Of a DNA stretch of 64,000 nt, positions 51,313-60,889 are shown one piece after another (position 1 is the stretch's first letter; every line of letters begins with the position of its first letter). Location: positions 124,001-188,000 of the forward strand of contig PKTK01000001.1 of assembly GCA_002869165.1 (NCBI GenBank), in the 5' to 3' direction. This DNA comes from Candidatus Parcubacteria bacterium. Its GTDB lineage: Bacteria; Patescibacteria; ABY1; BM507; UBA12075. The notes below the pieces were generated by a model. The model saw only the letters and a list, made by a program, of their open reading frames with translations, had not been told where the DNA came from and ran no database searches. The position numbers and the translations under genes are program-made.

Positions 51313-51344
51313 AAATTTATTATTAACAATAAGACAAAGAGGAA

Positions 51345-52571
51345 ATGAAAATAAAATATTTCAAAGGTAGAGTCTCGAGAGGCTTTTTTTCTATATTTGC
51401 AACCAGAATTGTTTTGCGTATTTCAATGGGTTTACTTTGCATGTTTTTGCCAATTTTTTTATACAATTTTTTTAATGAAAATATATTTTTAGTTTTTGCT
51501 TATTATTTTGTTGGTTATTTTTTGTACGCGTCTTCAATTGCAATCGCTTGTCAGTTTTTAAATAAAATTGGACTCAGATTATCACTTAGAATTTCAGTGG
51601 TTATTGGGGCGGTTTATTATTTGTTTTTGTATTTTTTTGATATTTTTTCTCGTATCGAAGTTTTTTCTCTACAAAACAAGACGCTGTTATGGTTGATCGT
51701 TTTGATAATTGTTACTCAGGTCATACAGAGATCCTTGTATTGGGTACCACTCAATACTGATATGGCCAAGTTCACAAACAAAACAAATAGAGCCAGGCAG
51801 GTTAGTTTATTGGAAGCTGCTACTCTGGTTTTGGGAGCAGTTACACCTCTTATTTCTGGTATAATTTTGACTTATTATCAGTATGATGCTTTATTCTCTA
51901 TTGCTTTGGTAATTTATTTAATAGCCCTGATCCCACTTATGTTTTTGCCAAGAACCAGAGAGAAATATACTTGGACTTACAAGAAAACATGGAAGGAATT
52001 CTTTTCAAAAGAGCGACGCGGAGCCATGCTTGCGTATGCTGGTGATGGAGCTGAGGCTGTAGTTGGTGCAGTGATTTGGCCGATCTTTATTTTTGAACTA
52101 CTTGATGGTAATTATTTTGAAGTAGGTGCTTTGTCATCTTTGATTGTTATTTTTACTATAATTCTTCAGTTAATGATTGGTGGATATGCTGATAAGGGCA
52201 GTAAGAAGAAAATGCTTCACTGGGGGAGCGCTTTGTATGCCTTAGGATGGATTATCAAGATATTCATAGTCACGGCTTTTCATATTTTTATAGTTTCTGC
52301 TTATCATAATTTAATGAAGATAATTGCTCGTACTCCATTCAATGCTCTTAGTTATGAAAAAGCAGCTGATGAAGGTCATTATGTAGATGAGTACACAGCT
52401 TTGCATGAAATGGCAGTTAACTATGGAAAAACAGCTATGATTGTCCTATCTTCTATTTTGGTTTGCTTTTTTTCACTTGAATGGACCTTTATTTTGGCAG
52501 CCCTTGCTTCGTTGGTAATGAATTTCATTACTCAAACTCAGGTAAAAAAAACAGGCAGAAAAAGTATATAG
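51345..52571 (+). CDS. Major facilitator superfamily transporter
   Basis: 408 aa with about 11-12 hydrophobic helices in two halves, joined by a charged loop ('LPRTREKYTWTYKKTWKEFF'). The second half has 'MIGGYADKGSKKKMLHWGSA', the loop-8/9 variant of the MFS D-R/K motif. No substrate signature is recognised. AAAGAGGAA precedes the ATG. It is flanked by a promoter and a strong terminator and so probably monocistronic. Confidence 0.85.
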   Translation: MKIKYFKGRVSRGFFSIFATRIVLRISMGLLCMFLPIFLYNFFNENIFLVFAYYFVGYFLYASSIAIACQFLNKIGLRLSLRISVVIGAVYYLFLYFFDIFSRIEVFSLQNKTLLWLIVLIIVTQVIQRSLYWVPLNTDMAKFTNKTNRARQVSLLEAATLVLGAVTPLISGIILTYYQYDALFSIALVIYLIALIPLMFLPRTREKYTWTYKKTWKEFFSKERRGAMLAYAGDGAEAVVGAVIWPIFIFELLDGNYFEVGALSSLIVIFTIILQLMIGGYADKGSKKKMLHWGSALYALGWIIKIFIVTAFHIFIVSAYHNLMKIIARTPFNALSYEKAADEGHYVDEYTALHEMAVNYGKTAMIVLSSILVCFFSLEWTFILAALASLVMNFITQTQVKKTGRKSI

Positions 52572-52712
52572 AACTAAAAAACAAGACACAAGAACACAAG
52601 ATACAAACAAATTAGAAATTAAAATAACCAAACATTAAAAATATGTTTGGTTATTTGTTTTTTGGATATTTTAATATGCTTGTATTTTGTGTGTTCTTGT
52701 AATTCGAGTTCT
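52571..52712. repeat. Palindromic word repeat around the MFS terminator
   Basis: Left words 'acaagacacaagaacacaag' and 'atacaaac' and right 'cttgtattttgtgtgttctt' are imperfect inverted copies on both sides of the terminator stem, extended by GAACT/AGTTC at the ends. Confidence 0.7.
52622..52663 (+). terminator. Intrinsic terminator after the MFS gene
   Basis: 14-bp perfect stem AAATAACCAAACAT / ATGTTTGGTTATTT, 7-nt loop, then GTTTTTT. It lies between convergent genes. Confidence 0.9.
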
Positions 52713-52722
52713 TTTTTACAGA

Positions 52723-53826
52723 TTAGAATATTTCCAAACTGTTAATTATTTCATCAAATATATCTTTGTGTGTAGTGTGACTACCAGCACTTGATAGATT
52801 AAAGATTATCATTTGCTTATCACTTAGTTTTAGATAAACATTATAGTCTTTCATGTCTATTTCTTTGTAGTAGAATACCTCTTCTAAAGCATCAAAATTA
52901 TTGATTTGTTTGATTGTGCTTTTTTCTTTGGTAGCACCATCTTTATTCGTGCCAATAAACTTCTTTAGTTCAATAATTTCTTTACTGTTAATAAACGACA
53001 CAACCATCATTGCCTTTCTTTCTTTAAAAATATCATCTTCGTAATTTCTGATAGTTATTGCTTTATTTTCGCCATAAACTTCTTCGATTTTCCAGGTGTT
53101 AGGATAGGTAATGCTAAAATCATTTTCAGAATCAGTGTATTTATTTTTTGAAGAGCTAACAGCTTGAGTGTTTAAGCTAGCTGTATTGGCTTGTTCTCCG
53201 TATTTTTCAATCTTTTCAAGATCAGTATTGGTTATTCCAAGACCTGTTTGTCTCATAATGTTAAAAGCATCACTTGGTCTACCTAGGAAATACCTTTCAT
53301 TGTTATAAGGATTAACATACCAGGCTTCTCCGTTCTGTTCAGCTTGAATGAGGATGCGACCAGCTTGTTTTTTGGTGAAGTCATTATCATAATTCAAAGC
53401 ACTGTTATTACCCGGATTGTAGCCAGCTTGAAGTTCGGCTAGATCATTGTAGCCGTCTCCATCAGTGTCTTGTTTGGTTTTGTCAGTATTGATAGCGTCT
53501 TCAAGCAAATCAGGTAGACCATCGCTATCTGTGTCTATGCCGTTTAGACTCTGGGTGTTGATCTTGATCTTTTTAATATCTTCATTGGTTATGCCTATTC
53601 CTAGATATTTCATAAGACTGAAGGCATCAGCAGGACGACCCATGTAGTGTCTTTTTTTAGTGGTTGGACTTACATACCAAGCCTCACCATTTTCTTCAAC
53701 TTGCAGGAGGATTTTACCTTCAAGTCTACTAGTTATAGTGTCATCGGCCTTGATAAAAGAAGTGTAATATAAAAAAGAAAAAACTAATAAAAGCAGTATT
53801 ATAAATAGATTTTTTGTGTGTTTCAT
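52723..53826 (-). CDS. Exported protein with two 'GEAWYV' modules and calcium-type TSP3 repeats
   Basis: 367 aa. The signal peptide is followed by two copies of a ~60-residue module ('GKILLQVEENGEAWYVSP', 'MGRPADAFSLMKYLGIGIT' and 'GRILIQAEQNGEAWYVNP', 'LGRPSDAFNIMRQTGLGIT'). Between them are two thrombospondin-3 type calcium loops ('DTDSDGLPDLLED', 'DTDGDGYNDLAEL'). The C-terminal domain ('SYPNTWKIEEVYG') looks like the PsbP-like/lipoprotein fold. I associate the GEAWYV module with Patescibacteria surface proteins; the function is unknown. The final 'SLEIF' is preceded by a short beta-rich region. Confidence 0.85.
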   Translation of the reverse strand: MKHTKNLFIILLLLVFSFLYYTSFIKADDTITSRLEGKILLQVEENGEAWYVSPTTKKRHYMGRPADAFSLMKYLGIGITNEDIKKIKINTQSLNGIDTDSDGLPDLLEDAINTDKTKQDTDGDGYNDLAELQAGYNPGNNSALNYDNDFTKKQAGRILIQAEQNGEAWYVNPYNNERYFLGRPSDAFNIMRQTGLGITNTDLEKIEKYGEQANTASLNTQAVSSSKNKYTDSENDFSITYPNTWKIEEVYGENKAITIRNYEDDIFKERKAMMVVSFINSKEIIELKKFIGTNKDGATKEKSTIKQINNFDALEEVFYYKEIDMKDYNVYLKLSDKQMIIFNLSSAGSHTTHKDIFDEIINSLEIF

Positions 53827-53862
53827 ATAATTATTTTAAATTTGTATTTACCATCCACCTGA

Positions 53863-54402
53863 TTATCCACCCCCACCATATTGTCCACCTTCGCCTTCAA
53901 TGGAGCTGCCTGTAGTACCACTTCCACTATCATCATCTTGTATTAATGACCCAATACCTGATCCAATCATGGAACCGATAGAAGAGCCACTCCCACCTCC
54001 ACCTCCACTATTTTGTATTGACCAAATATTATAAACTGGACTATAGACAAACAAATGGTTACTAGGCGCATAGCCAAAGACAACTGAGCCGACCATGAAT
54101 CCACCTCCTCCAGGAGGTTGAAATGCAGGTGTTTTACATGCATAAAAGGTAGAGTTAGCGTTTGTGCCAAATATTGGCGCTATTATGTCTTGGTCCCAAG
54201 CGCCACAACCACAAAGAGAACAAGCTGAACAGGTATAATAATTAGTGCAAGTTGCTATTGGTATTTGTGCAGCCACTATGCCGACAAAGATTTGCATACC
54301 AGAAGCTTTTACATTTACTTGATAGGCTGAAAACAAAGATACTGATACTAGGGTAAAAATCCAAATTGACCAGTGAATTTTTTTTTCTAAAAGTTTTTTC
54401 AT
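53863..54402 (-). CDS. Secreted Cys/Gly-rich protein of unknown function
   Basis: 179 aa from the ATG at 54402 (a longer frame to 54429 enters promoter-like DNA). An N-terminal anchor or signal helix ('IWIFTLVSVSLFSAYQV') is followed by a Cys cluster ('CTNYYTCSACSLCGCGAW'), then a Gly/Ser-rich tail ('NSGGGGGSGSSIGSMIGSG'). The frame ends 'GGQYGGGG' TAA, but the next codons in frame are Ser-Gly-Gly-Trp and then another TAA, which resembles the Gly-rich/Trp ends of other membrane proteins here. It is divergent from the secreted-protein cluster at 54558. Confidence 0.7.
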   Translation of the reverse strand: MKKLLEKKIHWSIWIFTLVSVSLFSAYQVNVKASGMQIFVGIVAAQIPIATCTNYYTCSACSLCGCGAWDQDIIAPIFGTNANSTFYACKTPAFQPPGGGGFMVGSVVFGYAPSNHLFVYSPVYNIWSIQNSGGGGGSGSSIGSMIGSGIGSLIQDDDSGSGTTGSSIEGEGGQYGGGG

Positions 54403-54506
54403 GGTTTTATTATAACACAAAAACCACATAACACATAGCCCATATCACATAACACAAAAATAGACTTGTAGCCTGTTATAAGAAAATAGTTATTAAGTGA
54501 TATGTA

Positions 54507-54536
54507 TTGAACCAACACTACCAAATGTGTTATAAT
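54507..54536 (+). promoter_or_regulatory. Promoter of the secreted-protein cluster
   Basis: TTGAAC (54507-54512), 18-bp spacer, TATAAT (54531-54536). It lies 21 nt upstream of the GTG at 54558, which supports that start. Confidence 0.6.
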
Positions 54537-54557
54537 ATACTTACAAATAATAAAATT

Positions 54558-55694
54558 GTGAATAATTTAAATAAAGAAAAACTGATAATATTTTTATTAG
54601 CTGTACCTTTGTGTATAATGCCGATTTTTTTGTATTTTTTGAATAATACTTTTAGTGCCTCAGCAGAGGACGAATACAACACAGAAACTATTTATGAGTG
54701 TAGAGAATGTAGTGATTGTAATTGTCGGGATTCTGGAAAAAAATTAATTTCTTTTAAGGGTCCTGATGCTGACTGTGAATCTTATCAAAGTGAAGACGAT
54801 AGGATGAGTTGTTATTTTAAAAACTCTCATGCCTCTTATGTTTGTCCCGATCTAGAGGATAGTGGAGCCTTGGAAGATTGCTATGAAAAATACAAAGGAT
54901 CCACTTTTAATTATTATCAGGGTGGGCCAGGCACTTTGGTGGCTAATCAATCGGTTACATCTAATGGTAGTAGAGCTTATTTTACTGGTTATGATTGTAA
55001 TGGTGAACATGTTATCAGGACGGGAGCTGAAGAACCTAATAATAGTGTTGTTACCCTGCGTGAAGGAAGTAGGGATGTGGAGTATGGAGGTGATGTAAAT
55101 ATAAATGGAAGCCTGATTCTTGAGTCTGAACAGGGTGGAGTTTACTTTGGTTCAGATGTGGATTATAGTTACGATGATTTGGGGCATGGTTTACGTGGGC
55201 AAACTATCACTAATTATGAAAATCTTAATGGACTTAATTTAAATAGATGCCTGGATTTAAAAGTAATAGCAAACCATAATCATCTCATGACTATTCCAGG
55301 AAAAGAAAGAACAGGTGGAGATGCGCCTAACGTTGGTTTGGAGATAGAGACTGGTCTGGAAGTAAATGGAGACTTGAAGGCACAGTTCATGTGGATGCAG
55401 GGACGTTTTCTTCGTTGGTCAGAACCTATTCGGGGTAATTGGATATTGTATTATAATAGCCCAGCAGTAGAACCTCCAGGCTGTACATTGCCAGATTATG
55501 AACGAGATACGCCAGTAACTGAAACCCCAGCCCTAGTTGGCACTGGAGAACCAGGGCCAGGTGGCTATGGAGCTACTAGCGGTGAGAGCGACGGAGGTGG
55601 TCAGACAGACGGTGAAGGAGATAGTGAAGGAGACAGTGGAGAAAACAGCGAAACTGAAGTAGACGATGAGTCAGGAGGACCAGGTGGAGTATAA
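54558..55694 (+). CDS. Secreted Cys-containing protein, paralogue 1 of a three-gene cluster
   Basis: 378 aa starting at GTG. An N-terminal membrane helix ('LIIFLLAVPLCIMPIFLYFL') is followed by a Cys-rich stretch ('CRECSDCNCRDSGKK'). Next is 'LISFKGPDADCESYQSEDDR', and a beta-rich region with 'LVANQSVTSNGSRAYFTGYD'. The tail is Gly/Glu/Asp-rich and probably disordered. Paralogues 2 and 3 follow on the same strand and share the 'L.S..G.DA.C' and 'G..TL....V.SNG' pattern. No named domain is recognised. Predicted outside the cell. The upstream in-frame TTG (54507) overlaps the promoter. Confidence 0.7.
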   Translation: MNNLNKEKLIIFLLAVPLCIMPIFLYFLNNTFSASAEDEYNTETIYECRECSDCNCRDSGKKLISFKGPDADCESYQSEDDRMSCYFKNSHASYVCPDLEDSGALEDCYEKYKGSTFNYYQGGPGTLVANQSVTSNGSRAYFTGYDCNGEHVIRTGAEEPNNSVVTLREGSRDVEYGGDVNINGSLILESEQGGVYFGSDVDYSYDDLGHGLRGQTITNYENLNGLNLNRCLDLKVIANHNHLMTIPGKERTGGDAPNVGLEIETGLEVNGDLKAQFMWMQGRFLRWSEPIRGNWILYYNSPAVEPPGCTLPDYERDTPVTETPALVGTGEPGPGGYGATSGESDGGGQTDGEGDSEGDSGENSETEVDDESGGPGGV

Positions 55695-55725
55695 TTTTTA
55701 AAAAGAAATAAATATTTATTAAAAC

Positions 55726-56787
55726 ATGGATAGTATTTCCAAAAAAAGAATATTCTTAGCTTTACTGCCATTGATAATTTTTAATTTTATCTTTGCTTTG
55801 GATATTTTTGTTTTCAAAAAGTCTGCTTGGTCACAAGTGCATGATCCGTATGAATGGGATGAAAATGAAAGGCTTTATACTTCTACCAAGTCACAAACAG
55901 TAAGTTCAAATGGCCAGCCTCTTTTTTCTTATGAAGGACAAGACGCTAATTGTTGGGAATATGAGAAAGCTTGGCAAAGAGATCAGTGTTTAAATGAGCA
56001 TCCATACGGCGGACAAGGTACAATGATTATGGAAGGTAATTTGGAAATAACCAATGCTCAAGCTTTATATTTGAATGGTTATGATAGTGCTGGCTATAAT
56101 TGGCTTATGTCAAGTTCCACTGAAGTAATGGGAAATGCTCTCGCAACCCAAAGAGACAATACTGAAATTACCCATGGCAATCACATGTTAGCTGATGGTT
56201 CTATGACAGGAGGTTCAATTGGTTTTACATCTGCTGATGCTACGGTCTCTTTTGTGCCAGGCGAAGCTGATGCTGCTTTAGTTGAGATAGGCGAGGTTAT
56301 TGATAAGGTTGTTTATTCTACTATTATAGATGATCAGCAGGTAAATGCTTTACAGATTCTTGAAAAGGGTATTTGTGGTATGTGTGATGGCAGGTGTGGT
56401 GCAGGATTTACAGGAAGGGGCTATACTTTTGTCTCTGAAGAGGGCATACAAGTTAAAGGAACGGTAAAAGTTAATCAGCAAATGAGACACTGTGGTTCAC
56501 AGGCAGAATGTCAGGAAAAGTGCTGTCGAGAACTTCAGTATTTAACTGATGATACATATGATAATTTTATTGGCGATCCCTGTAATTCTGCACAGGGTTT
56601 TGACCCTTGGTGTATTAACGAAACCCCACCTGAAAATTGTTATGCTCATGACTATAGTGCTAGACCTGAGTGCACATATTGCTATCCCCAGCCATATATG
56701 CATTACACCGAAGTAGGAGCAAATCTAGATTCTGTATACGAGACAGATGGTAATGGAAATAGAGTTAGAAGAGGTAGCGAGGAATAA
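55726..56787 (+). CDS. Secreted Cys-rich protein, paralogue 2
   Basis: 353 aa. Signal or anchor helix ('FLALLPLIIFNFIFALDIFV'), then 'LFSYEGQDANCWEYEKAWQR' and 'GTMIMEGNLEITNAQALYLN', parallel to paralogue 1. The C-terminal third is rich in Cys: 'CGMCDGRCGAGFTGRGYTF', 'CGSQAECQEKCCREL', 'CTYCYPQP'. It is predicted exported, with disulphides that the window's DsbA-like protein could form (inference). Separated by 31 nt from paralogue 1. Confidence 0.7.
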   Translation: MDSISKKRIFLALLPLIIFNFIFALDIFVFKKSAWSQVHDPYEWDENERLYTSTKSQTVSSNGQPLFSYEGQDANCWEYEKAWQRDQCLNEHPYGGQGTMIMEGNLEITNAQALYLNGYDSAGYNWLMSSSTEVMGNALATQRDNTEITHGNHMLADGSMTGGSIGFTSADATVSFVPGEADAALVEIGEVIDKVVYSTIIDDQQVNALQILEKGICGMCDGRCGAGFTGRGYTFVSEEGIQVKGTVKVNQQMRHCGSQAECQEKCCRELQYLTDDTYDNFIGDPCNSAQGFDPWCINETPPENCYAHDYSARPECTYCYPQPYMHYTEVGANLDSVYETDGNGNRVRRGSEE

Positions 56788-56847
56788 ATTGGTTTGCAAA
56801 TTATTGTATAAAGAGATTATTTAGCTTAAAAACAGTTTAACAAAATA

Positions 56848-59800
56848 ATGAAAAAAATAATTTCACAATATATTTTTTATTATTCGGCGATGTTTGTGGC
56901 CGGTGTTTTTGTATTTAGTAGTTTGTCGTTAATTCATAGTCAATCAAATTGCGGTTCAAATATATCATTTTTTAAAAGCTTGATAAATTATGCCTACGCG
57001 AATCCCTACGCTTCTGACCAACGAGGATCTTGTCAAATAGAGTATGAAACATATGAGCTGTCCGGTTCTTATGTTCAAGTTCCGCTTCATGGAAATTCTG
57101 AACAAAGTCAAGATTTTGAAGGATATGATGTGTATGAATATTTTTATCCTGCCAATCCGGAAAAAAATGATGACAAACGGAAGAAACTCTATTCGTTTAA
57201 TGGAAATGGAAGTGTTGAGATGGGAGGAAATATTGTGGTTCGAGGAGAAAGAACAAGTCTTTATAATGAATTTGATAATGGTAATATCGGTATTGCCAGC
57301 TATGATGAAGATGGGTCTGGCGAAAGATCAAATGTTACACATTCTATTCAAACAAGTCCGCGCAGTAACGATGTTACATTGAGTGGAAATGCCAGGATAA
57401 ATGGTACTTGGCAAAGTGAGGAGACAACTGGAGGATTAGGTCCGAGTGTATTTTTTGATTTGAATTCATCACGACTTGAAATGCAGGACAATCATTATCT
57501 TGCTGGCGCTAGAAAAGATGCTATCATAGAAACTTCACTTAAGAGTAGTCAATCAGAGTATGTTTGGATAGAACACCTGTCTGACCCAACTGTAAAAGTC
57601 AAACAACTCAGTAATGCTAGAGCCATGGCTTTTAAAGACCCTGCTGTGTATATATCAGATATGGGGAATAGAGCAATTGTGGGTTATGATTTGAATACAG
57701 AGACTTATATATCACTTGGCAAAAGAGATTGGAATTGGTCTATTGAAGGGGTGGCAATTGATGATGACCGGTATCTATATTTATCTGATACTGCTATGAA
57801 TACTATTGTTAAGACAAAAATAACTGGTGAAGGCTGGGAAGAATCTTACAAGGATCTAGATGATTATCAGTCTAGGCTTTTTCTTGATGGATCAGAAGAG
57901 TTTATAGCTAGAGGTATGATTGAGAGCTACGCTAGAGAAGCTGAAATAAGTGATTGCGGTTATAATAAACATGATGTAAGCATTTCAAGTTCTCGAAATT
58001 ATATTGACATAGATCCTGAAACCAAAAGACCTCTTATGAGCACTTCAACTGATTGTGTATTTGGTGAAGCTTGTTTTTCTTTTAATGGCAGAGAACATAT
58101 TCAGATGTCTGATCATGCTGCTTGGAATTTTGAAGAAGACTTTTTTACTTTTGATTTGTGGGTAAGATTTGATTCTCTTGAGAGAACTATGGCTTTGGTA
58201 TCCCATCCTGGATCATATCTTTTCGAATGGAAGCCAGAGTCAGGCAATATGTCACAATCAGTCCTTAGCTTCACATTTATTAATAGCGATAGAAATGAAA
58301 GTGATGATAGCTTCACTTCTCAGAGTTTTCAGGAGAACTGGCTACCAGAAGTAGGAGAGTGGTATAATCTGGCAATAGTTAGACGGGAAGATAATACCTT
58401 GACCATGATGGTGGACGGTGAACAGCTGGGTCCTAGTGTTCCAATTACCGGTTCTCTTAGGAATGGGGTAGGAGAATTTGAAATTGGAGGTTATATTAAT
58501 GGCAAAGAGCTTGATGGAGCCATGGATAATATCAGGGTAGCTCGGGGTGATACTCAATGGGAGGTTGATTATTCTTTTAGATATCAGTTTGATGATCCTA
58601 TGGGTCTTATAGTTGTTAAAGAAGGAGGAAAAGATTATTTATATGTAGCTGACTCGGGTAATTCAAGAATAGTAAAAATCTCTACTGATTTTACAGAGTG
58701 GTGGACTTTTGGTGAAAAAGGTAGTGATATATATCAATTTGATCACCCAACTGATATTTATTATTACGCTGGTTATTTTTATATTACTGATGCAGGGAAT
58801 TCAAGAGTTATTAAAACTAATCTAGCTCAAATGCAAAAGTATTTTAAAGGTGAGGTAAGCGGAAGTTGGGAAGTGATTTATTCCAGTGATAGCCCTGATC
58901 TTCACAGTATTTATGTTGATGCCGATGGTTATGCAATTACTGATGCTTACAATGGCATGATTATAACTAGTAATGGGGTGGTAGGAAGTAAAAATGCTTG
59001 GGATAAACTTTTTGAATTTACCGCTCCTGTTGATATAGCTAGAAGAGATAATGGAAATTATCTGATACTAGACGGAACTAGCAATACAGACTTTACTACT
59101 CATGTGGAGCAGAGGACTATGGATAGTTATGGAACTGCACAAAGAGAAGGCTTGAATACCAGGTTTTATTCAGGCGGAGTAATGGTCTATCGAGCGTATT
59201 TCGAAACTGCTGTTGCCATGCTTAAGGGAGATGAGTGGAGGAGATGGATAGCGGATGATATTCATTTAGGAATCTCTCATTGTCCAGAAATTCCTAATAG
59301 TACAGCAAATTTTGGTGGTTGTAACGGCGGACTGTTTACAGGAGAAGGTGCTAATGTTAGTTGCAGTATTCCTTCTGAATGTGTGGGGCAGTGGGATTGG
59401 GAGGTTTATTGGCCAACTTGTGTACATTATGTCCCTACTATGAAAAGGGTGAGTGTTTGTACAGGGACTAATGGCGATGGTTCATGTGCAAGCTATGAAA
59501 ATGATTGCTATACATACTGTGAGCCAGTCGAGGAGGAATGCCATGTAGGTTTTGCCGTTTGGCATGAGTTTGTGGAAAGTGGCCCTCCGGAATATGCTCC
59601 AACCCGACCCGATGTTCCGCTTGAGAGTGCGCCAAATCCAGTTGGTAGTCATTTGTTTTTACCAGATCCTTCTTTTTCATTTTCTGGTAGTTTTTCTAAT
59701 GATTTCTGGACAGCAGTTGAAGGTTTGAACCCAAGTAGAGAAAATATCCCAACTGTAGTAAATAGATTGAATGGCATGGGCTATGATGCGAGTATTTATG

Positions 59801-59928
59801 AAGAACCAAGCACATATTGTCCAAACGGAGGTTGTGTTTATGACAAGATATTCGTAAATGGCCAAAGATACGATATTTTGGTAGTTGAGTCAGTAGTTCC
59901 TAAATGGAACAGCCCTTTTCCTAGATAA
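56848..59928 (+). CDS. Large secreted protein with NHL-like propeller repeats and a LamG/concanavalin-like domain
   Basis: 1026 aa. Signal anchor at about 8-30. The N-terminal region with 'LYSFNGNGSVEMGGNIVVRG' resembles paralogues 1 and 2. Beta-propeller (NHL-type) blades appear before and after residue ~400-570 ('AVYISDMGNRAIVGYDLNT', 'YLYVADSGNSRIVKIS', 'YFYITDAGNSRVIKTN'). Between them is a LamG-type jelly roll ('ACFSFNGREHIQMSDHAAWN', 'WYNLAIVRREDNTLTMMVDG', 'LDGAMDNIRVARG'). The C-terminus is Cys-rich. Its job is probably binding of glycans or proteins at the surface. It ends 1 nt before ksgA. Confidence 0.85.
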   Translation: MKKIISQYIFYYSAMFVAGVFVFSSLSLIHSQSNCGSNISFFKSLINYAYANPYASDQRGSCQIEYETYELSGSYVQVPLHGNSEQSQDFEGYDVYEYFYPANPEKNDDKRKKLYSFNGNGSVEMGGNIVVRGERTSLYNEFDNGNIGIASYDEDGSGERSNVTHSIQTSPRSNDVTLSGNARINGTWQSEETTGGLGPSVFFDLNSSRLEMQDNHYLAGARKDAIIETSLKSSQSEYVWIEHLSDPTVKVKQLSNARAMAFKDPAVYISDMGNRAIVGYDLNTETYISLGKRDWNWSIEGVAIDDDRYLYLSDTAMNTIVKTKITGEGWEESYKDLDDYQSRLFLDGSEEFIARGMIESYAREAEISDCGYNKHDVSISSSRNYIDIDPETKRPLMSTSTDCVFGEACFSFNGREHIQMSDHAAWNFEEDFFTFDLWVRFDSLERTMALVSHPGSYLFEWKPESGNMSQSVLSFTFINSDRNESDDSFTSQSFQENWLPEVGEWYNLAIVRREDNTLTMMVDGEQLGPSVPITGSLRNGVGEFEIGGYINGKELDGAMDNIRVARGDTQWEVDYSFRYQFDDPMGLIVVKEGGKDYLYVADSGNSRIVKISTDFTEWWTFGEKGSDIYQFDHPTDIYYYAGYFYITDAGNSRVIKTNLAQMQKYFKGEVSGSWEVIYSSDSPDLHSIYVDADGYAITDAYNGMIITSNGVVGSKNAWDKLFEFTAPVDIARRDNGNYLILDGTSNTDFTTHVEQRTMDSYGTAQREGLNTRFYSGGVMVYRAYFETAVAMLKGDEWRRWIADDIHLGISHCPEIPNSTANFGGCNGGLFTGEGANVSCSIPSECVGQWDWEVYWPTCVHYVPTMKRVSVCTGTNGDGSCASYENDCYTYCEPVEEECHVGFAVWHEFVESGPPEYAPTRPDVPLESAPNPVGSHLFLPDPSFSFSGSFSNDFWTAVEGLNPSRENIPTVVNRLNGMGYDASIYEEPSTYCPNGGCVYDKIFVNGQRYDILVVESVVPKWNSPFPR

Positions 59929-59929
59929 A

Positions 59930-60754
59930 ATGATGAATTTATTAGATAGAACTAAAAAAATATGTCAGGAGGAGCAAATCAAACCAAGCAGGAATAAGGG
60001 CCAGAATTTTTTAATAGATGATAGTTATTATGATGAAATAATAAGAGCAAGTAACTTACAAAATACCGATGTGGTTTTGGAAGTTGGCCCAGGGCTGGGG
60101 TTCCTGACAGAAAAAATAGCTAAAAAGTCGGCTAAGCTGATTACAGTTGAATTAGATGAAACAATTCAAGACTATATTAAAAGGAAGAAAAATAAAGAAA
60201 AAATTGAAAATCTTGAACTTGTTAGGAAAAATATCTTAGATTTGGAACCTGAGGTAAAGTACAATAAGATAATTGCAAACTTACCTTATAATATCACTTC
60301 TAGATTTTTACAAATCTTTCTTTCCACTAGAGCAAGGCCGGATTTTTTTGTTTTAATGCTTCAAAAAGAGGTTGTGGATAGAATCTGTGCCAAACCTGGT
60401 AAAATGAGTTTATTGGGGATATCTGTTCAGTATTTTTCCTCTCCTGAGCTTATCTGTAATGTTCCTAAAAATGTTTTTTGGCCTGAGCCAAAAGTGGATA
60501 GTGCTGTTGTGAAGCTAGTTTGTAATAAAGAAGCTTTTGTAGAAAAAATGAAGCCAATTGAAAAAGAGTTTTTTCGCCTTGTAAAAATAGGCTTTTCTAG
60601 CAAAAGAAAGATGCTTAAGAACAATTTGACCAGTGGTTATCAAATAAGCCAAAAACAAGCAGAAGAGTATATTATAAAATCAGGTCTAGATGCAAAAGTC
60701 AGAGCACAGGAACTGAGTCTAGAAAATTGGCTTAAATTACTTGGAAGTTTTTAA
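59930..60754 (+). CDS. ksgA: 16S rRNA dimethyladenosine transferase (A1518/A1519)
   Basis: 274 aa. 'KPSRNKGQNFLIDDSYYDEI', SAM motif I 'VLEVGPGLGFLTEKIA', 'IANLPYNITSRFLQIFL' (catalytic NLPY) and 'FWPEPKVDSAVVKLV' define RsmA/KsgA. The C-terminal helical domain is complete. It dimethylates two adjacent adenines in helix 45 of 16S rRNA late in 30S assembly. It follows the secreted-protein cluster with a 1-nt gap, so it may depend on that promoter. Confidence 0.95.
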   Translation: MMNLLDRTKKICQEEQIKPSRNKGQNFLIDDSYYDEIIRASNLQNTDVVLEVGPGLGFLTEKIAKKSAKLITVELDETIQDYIKRKKNKEKIENLELVRKNILDLEPEVKYNKIIANLPYNITSRFLQIFLSTRARPDFFVLMLQKEVVDRICAKPGKMSLLGISVQYFSSPELICNVPKNVFWPEPKVDSAVVKLVCNKEAFVEKMKPIEKEFFRLVKIGFSSKRKMLKNNLTSGYQISQKQAEEYIIKSGLDAKVRAQELSLENWLKLLGSF

Positions 60755-60796
60755 AAAAAATGTTATAATATTAATATAATTATAAACACATTAAGT

Positions 60797-60824
60797 GTCA
60801 TTCTGAGTGTTAGCGAAGAATCTC
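60797..60824. repeat. GTCATTCTGA-family repeat, half copy
   Basis: GTCATTCTGAGTGTTAGC followed by GAAGAATCTC, related to the left arm of the complete element at 12855-12928. It lies between ksgA and the TSP3 protein. Confidence 0.75.
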
Positions 60825-60889
60825 TTTTTATATTAGGAAATATGATATTTTTTGCTTGCGTTTAGAATAAAAAAACTTAAGTTTTCCCC

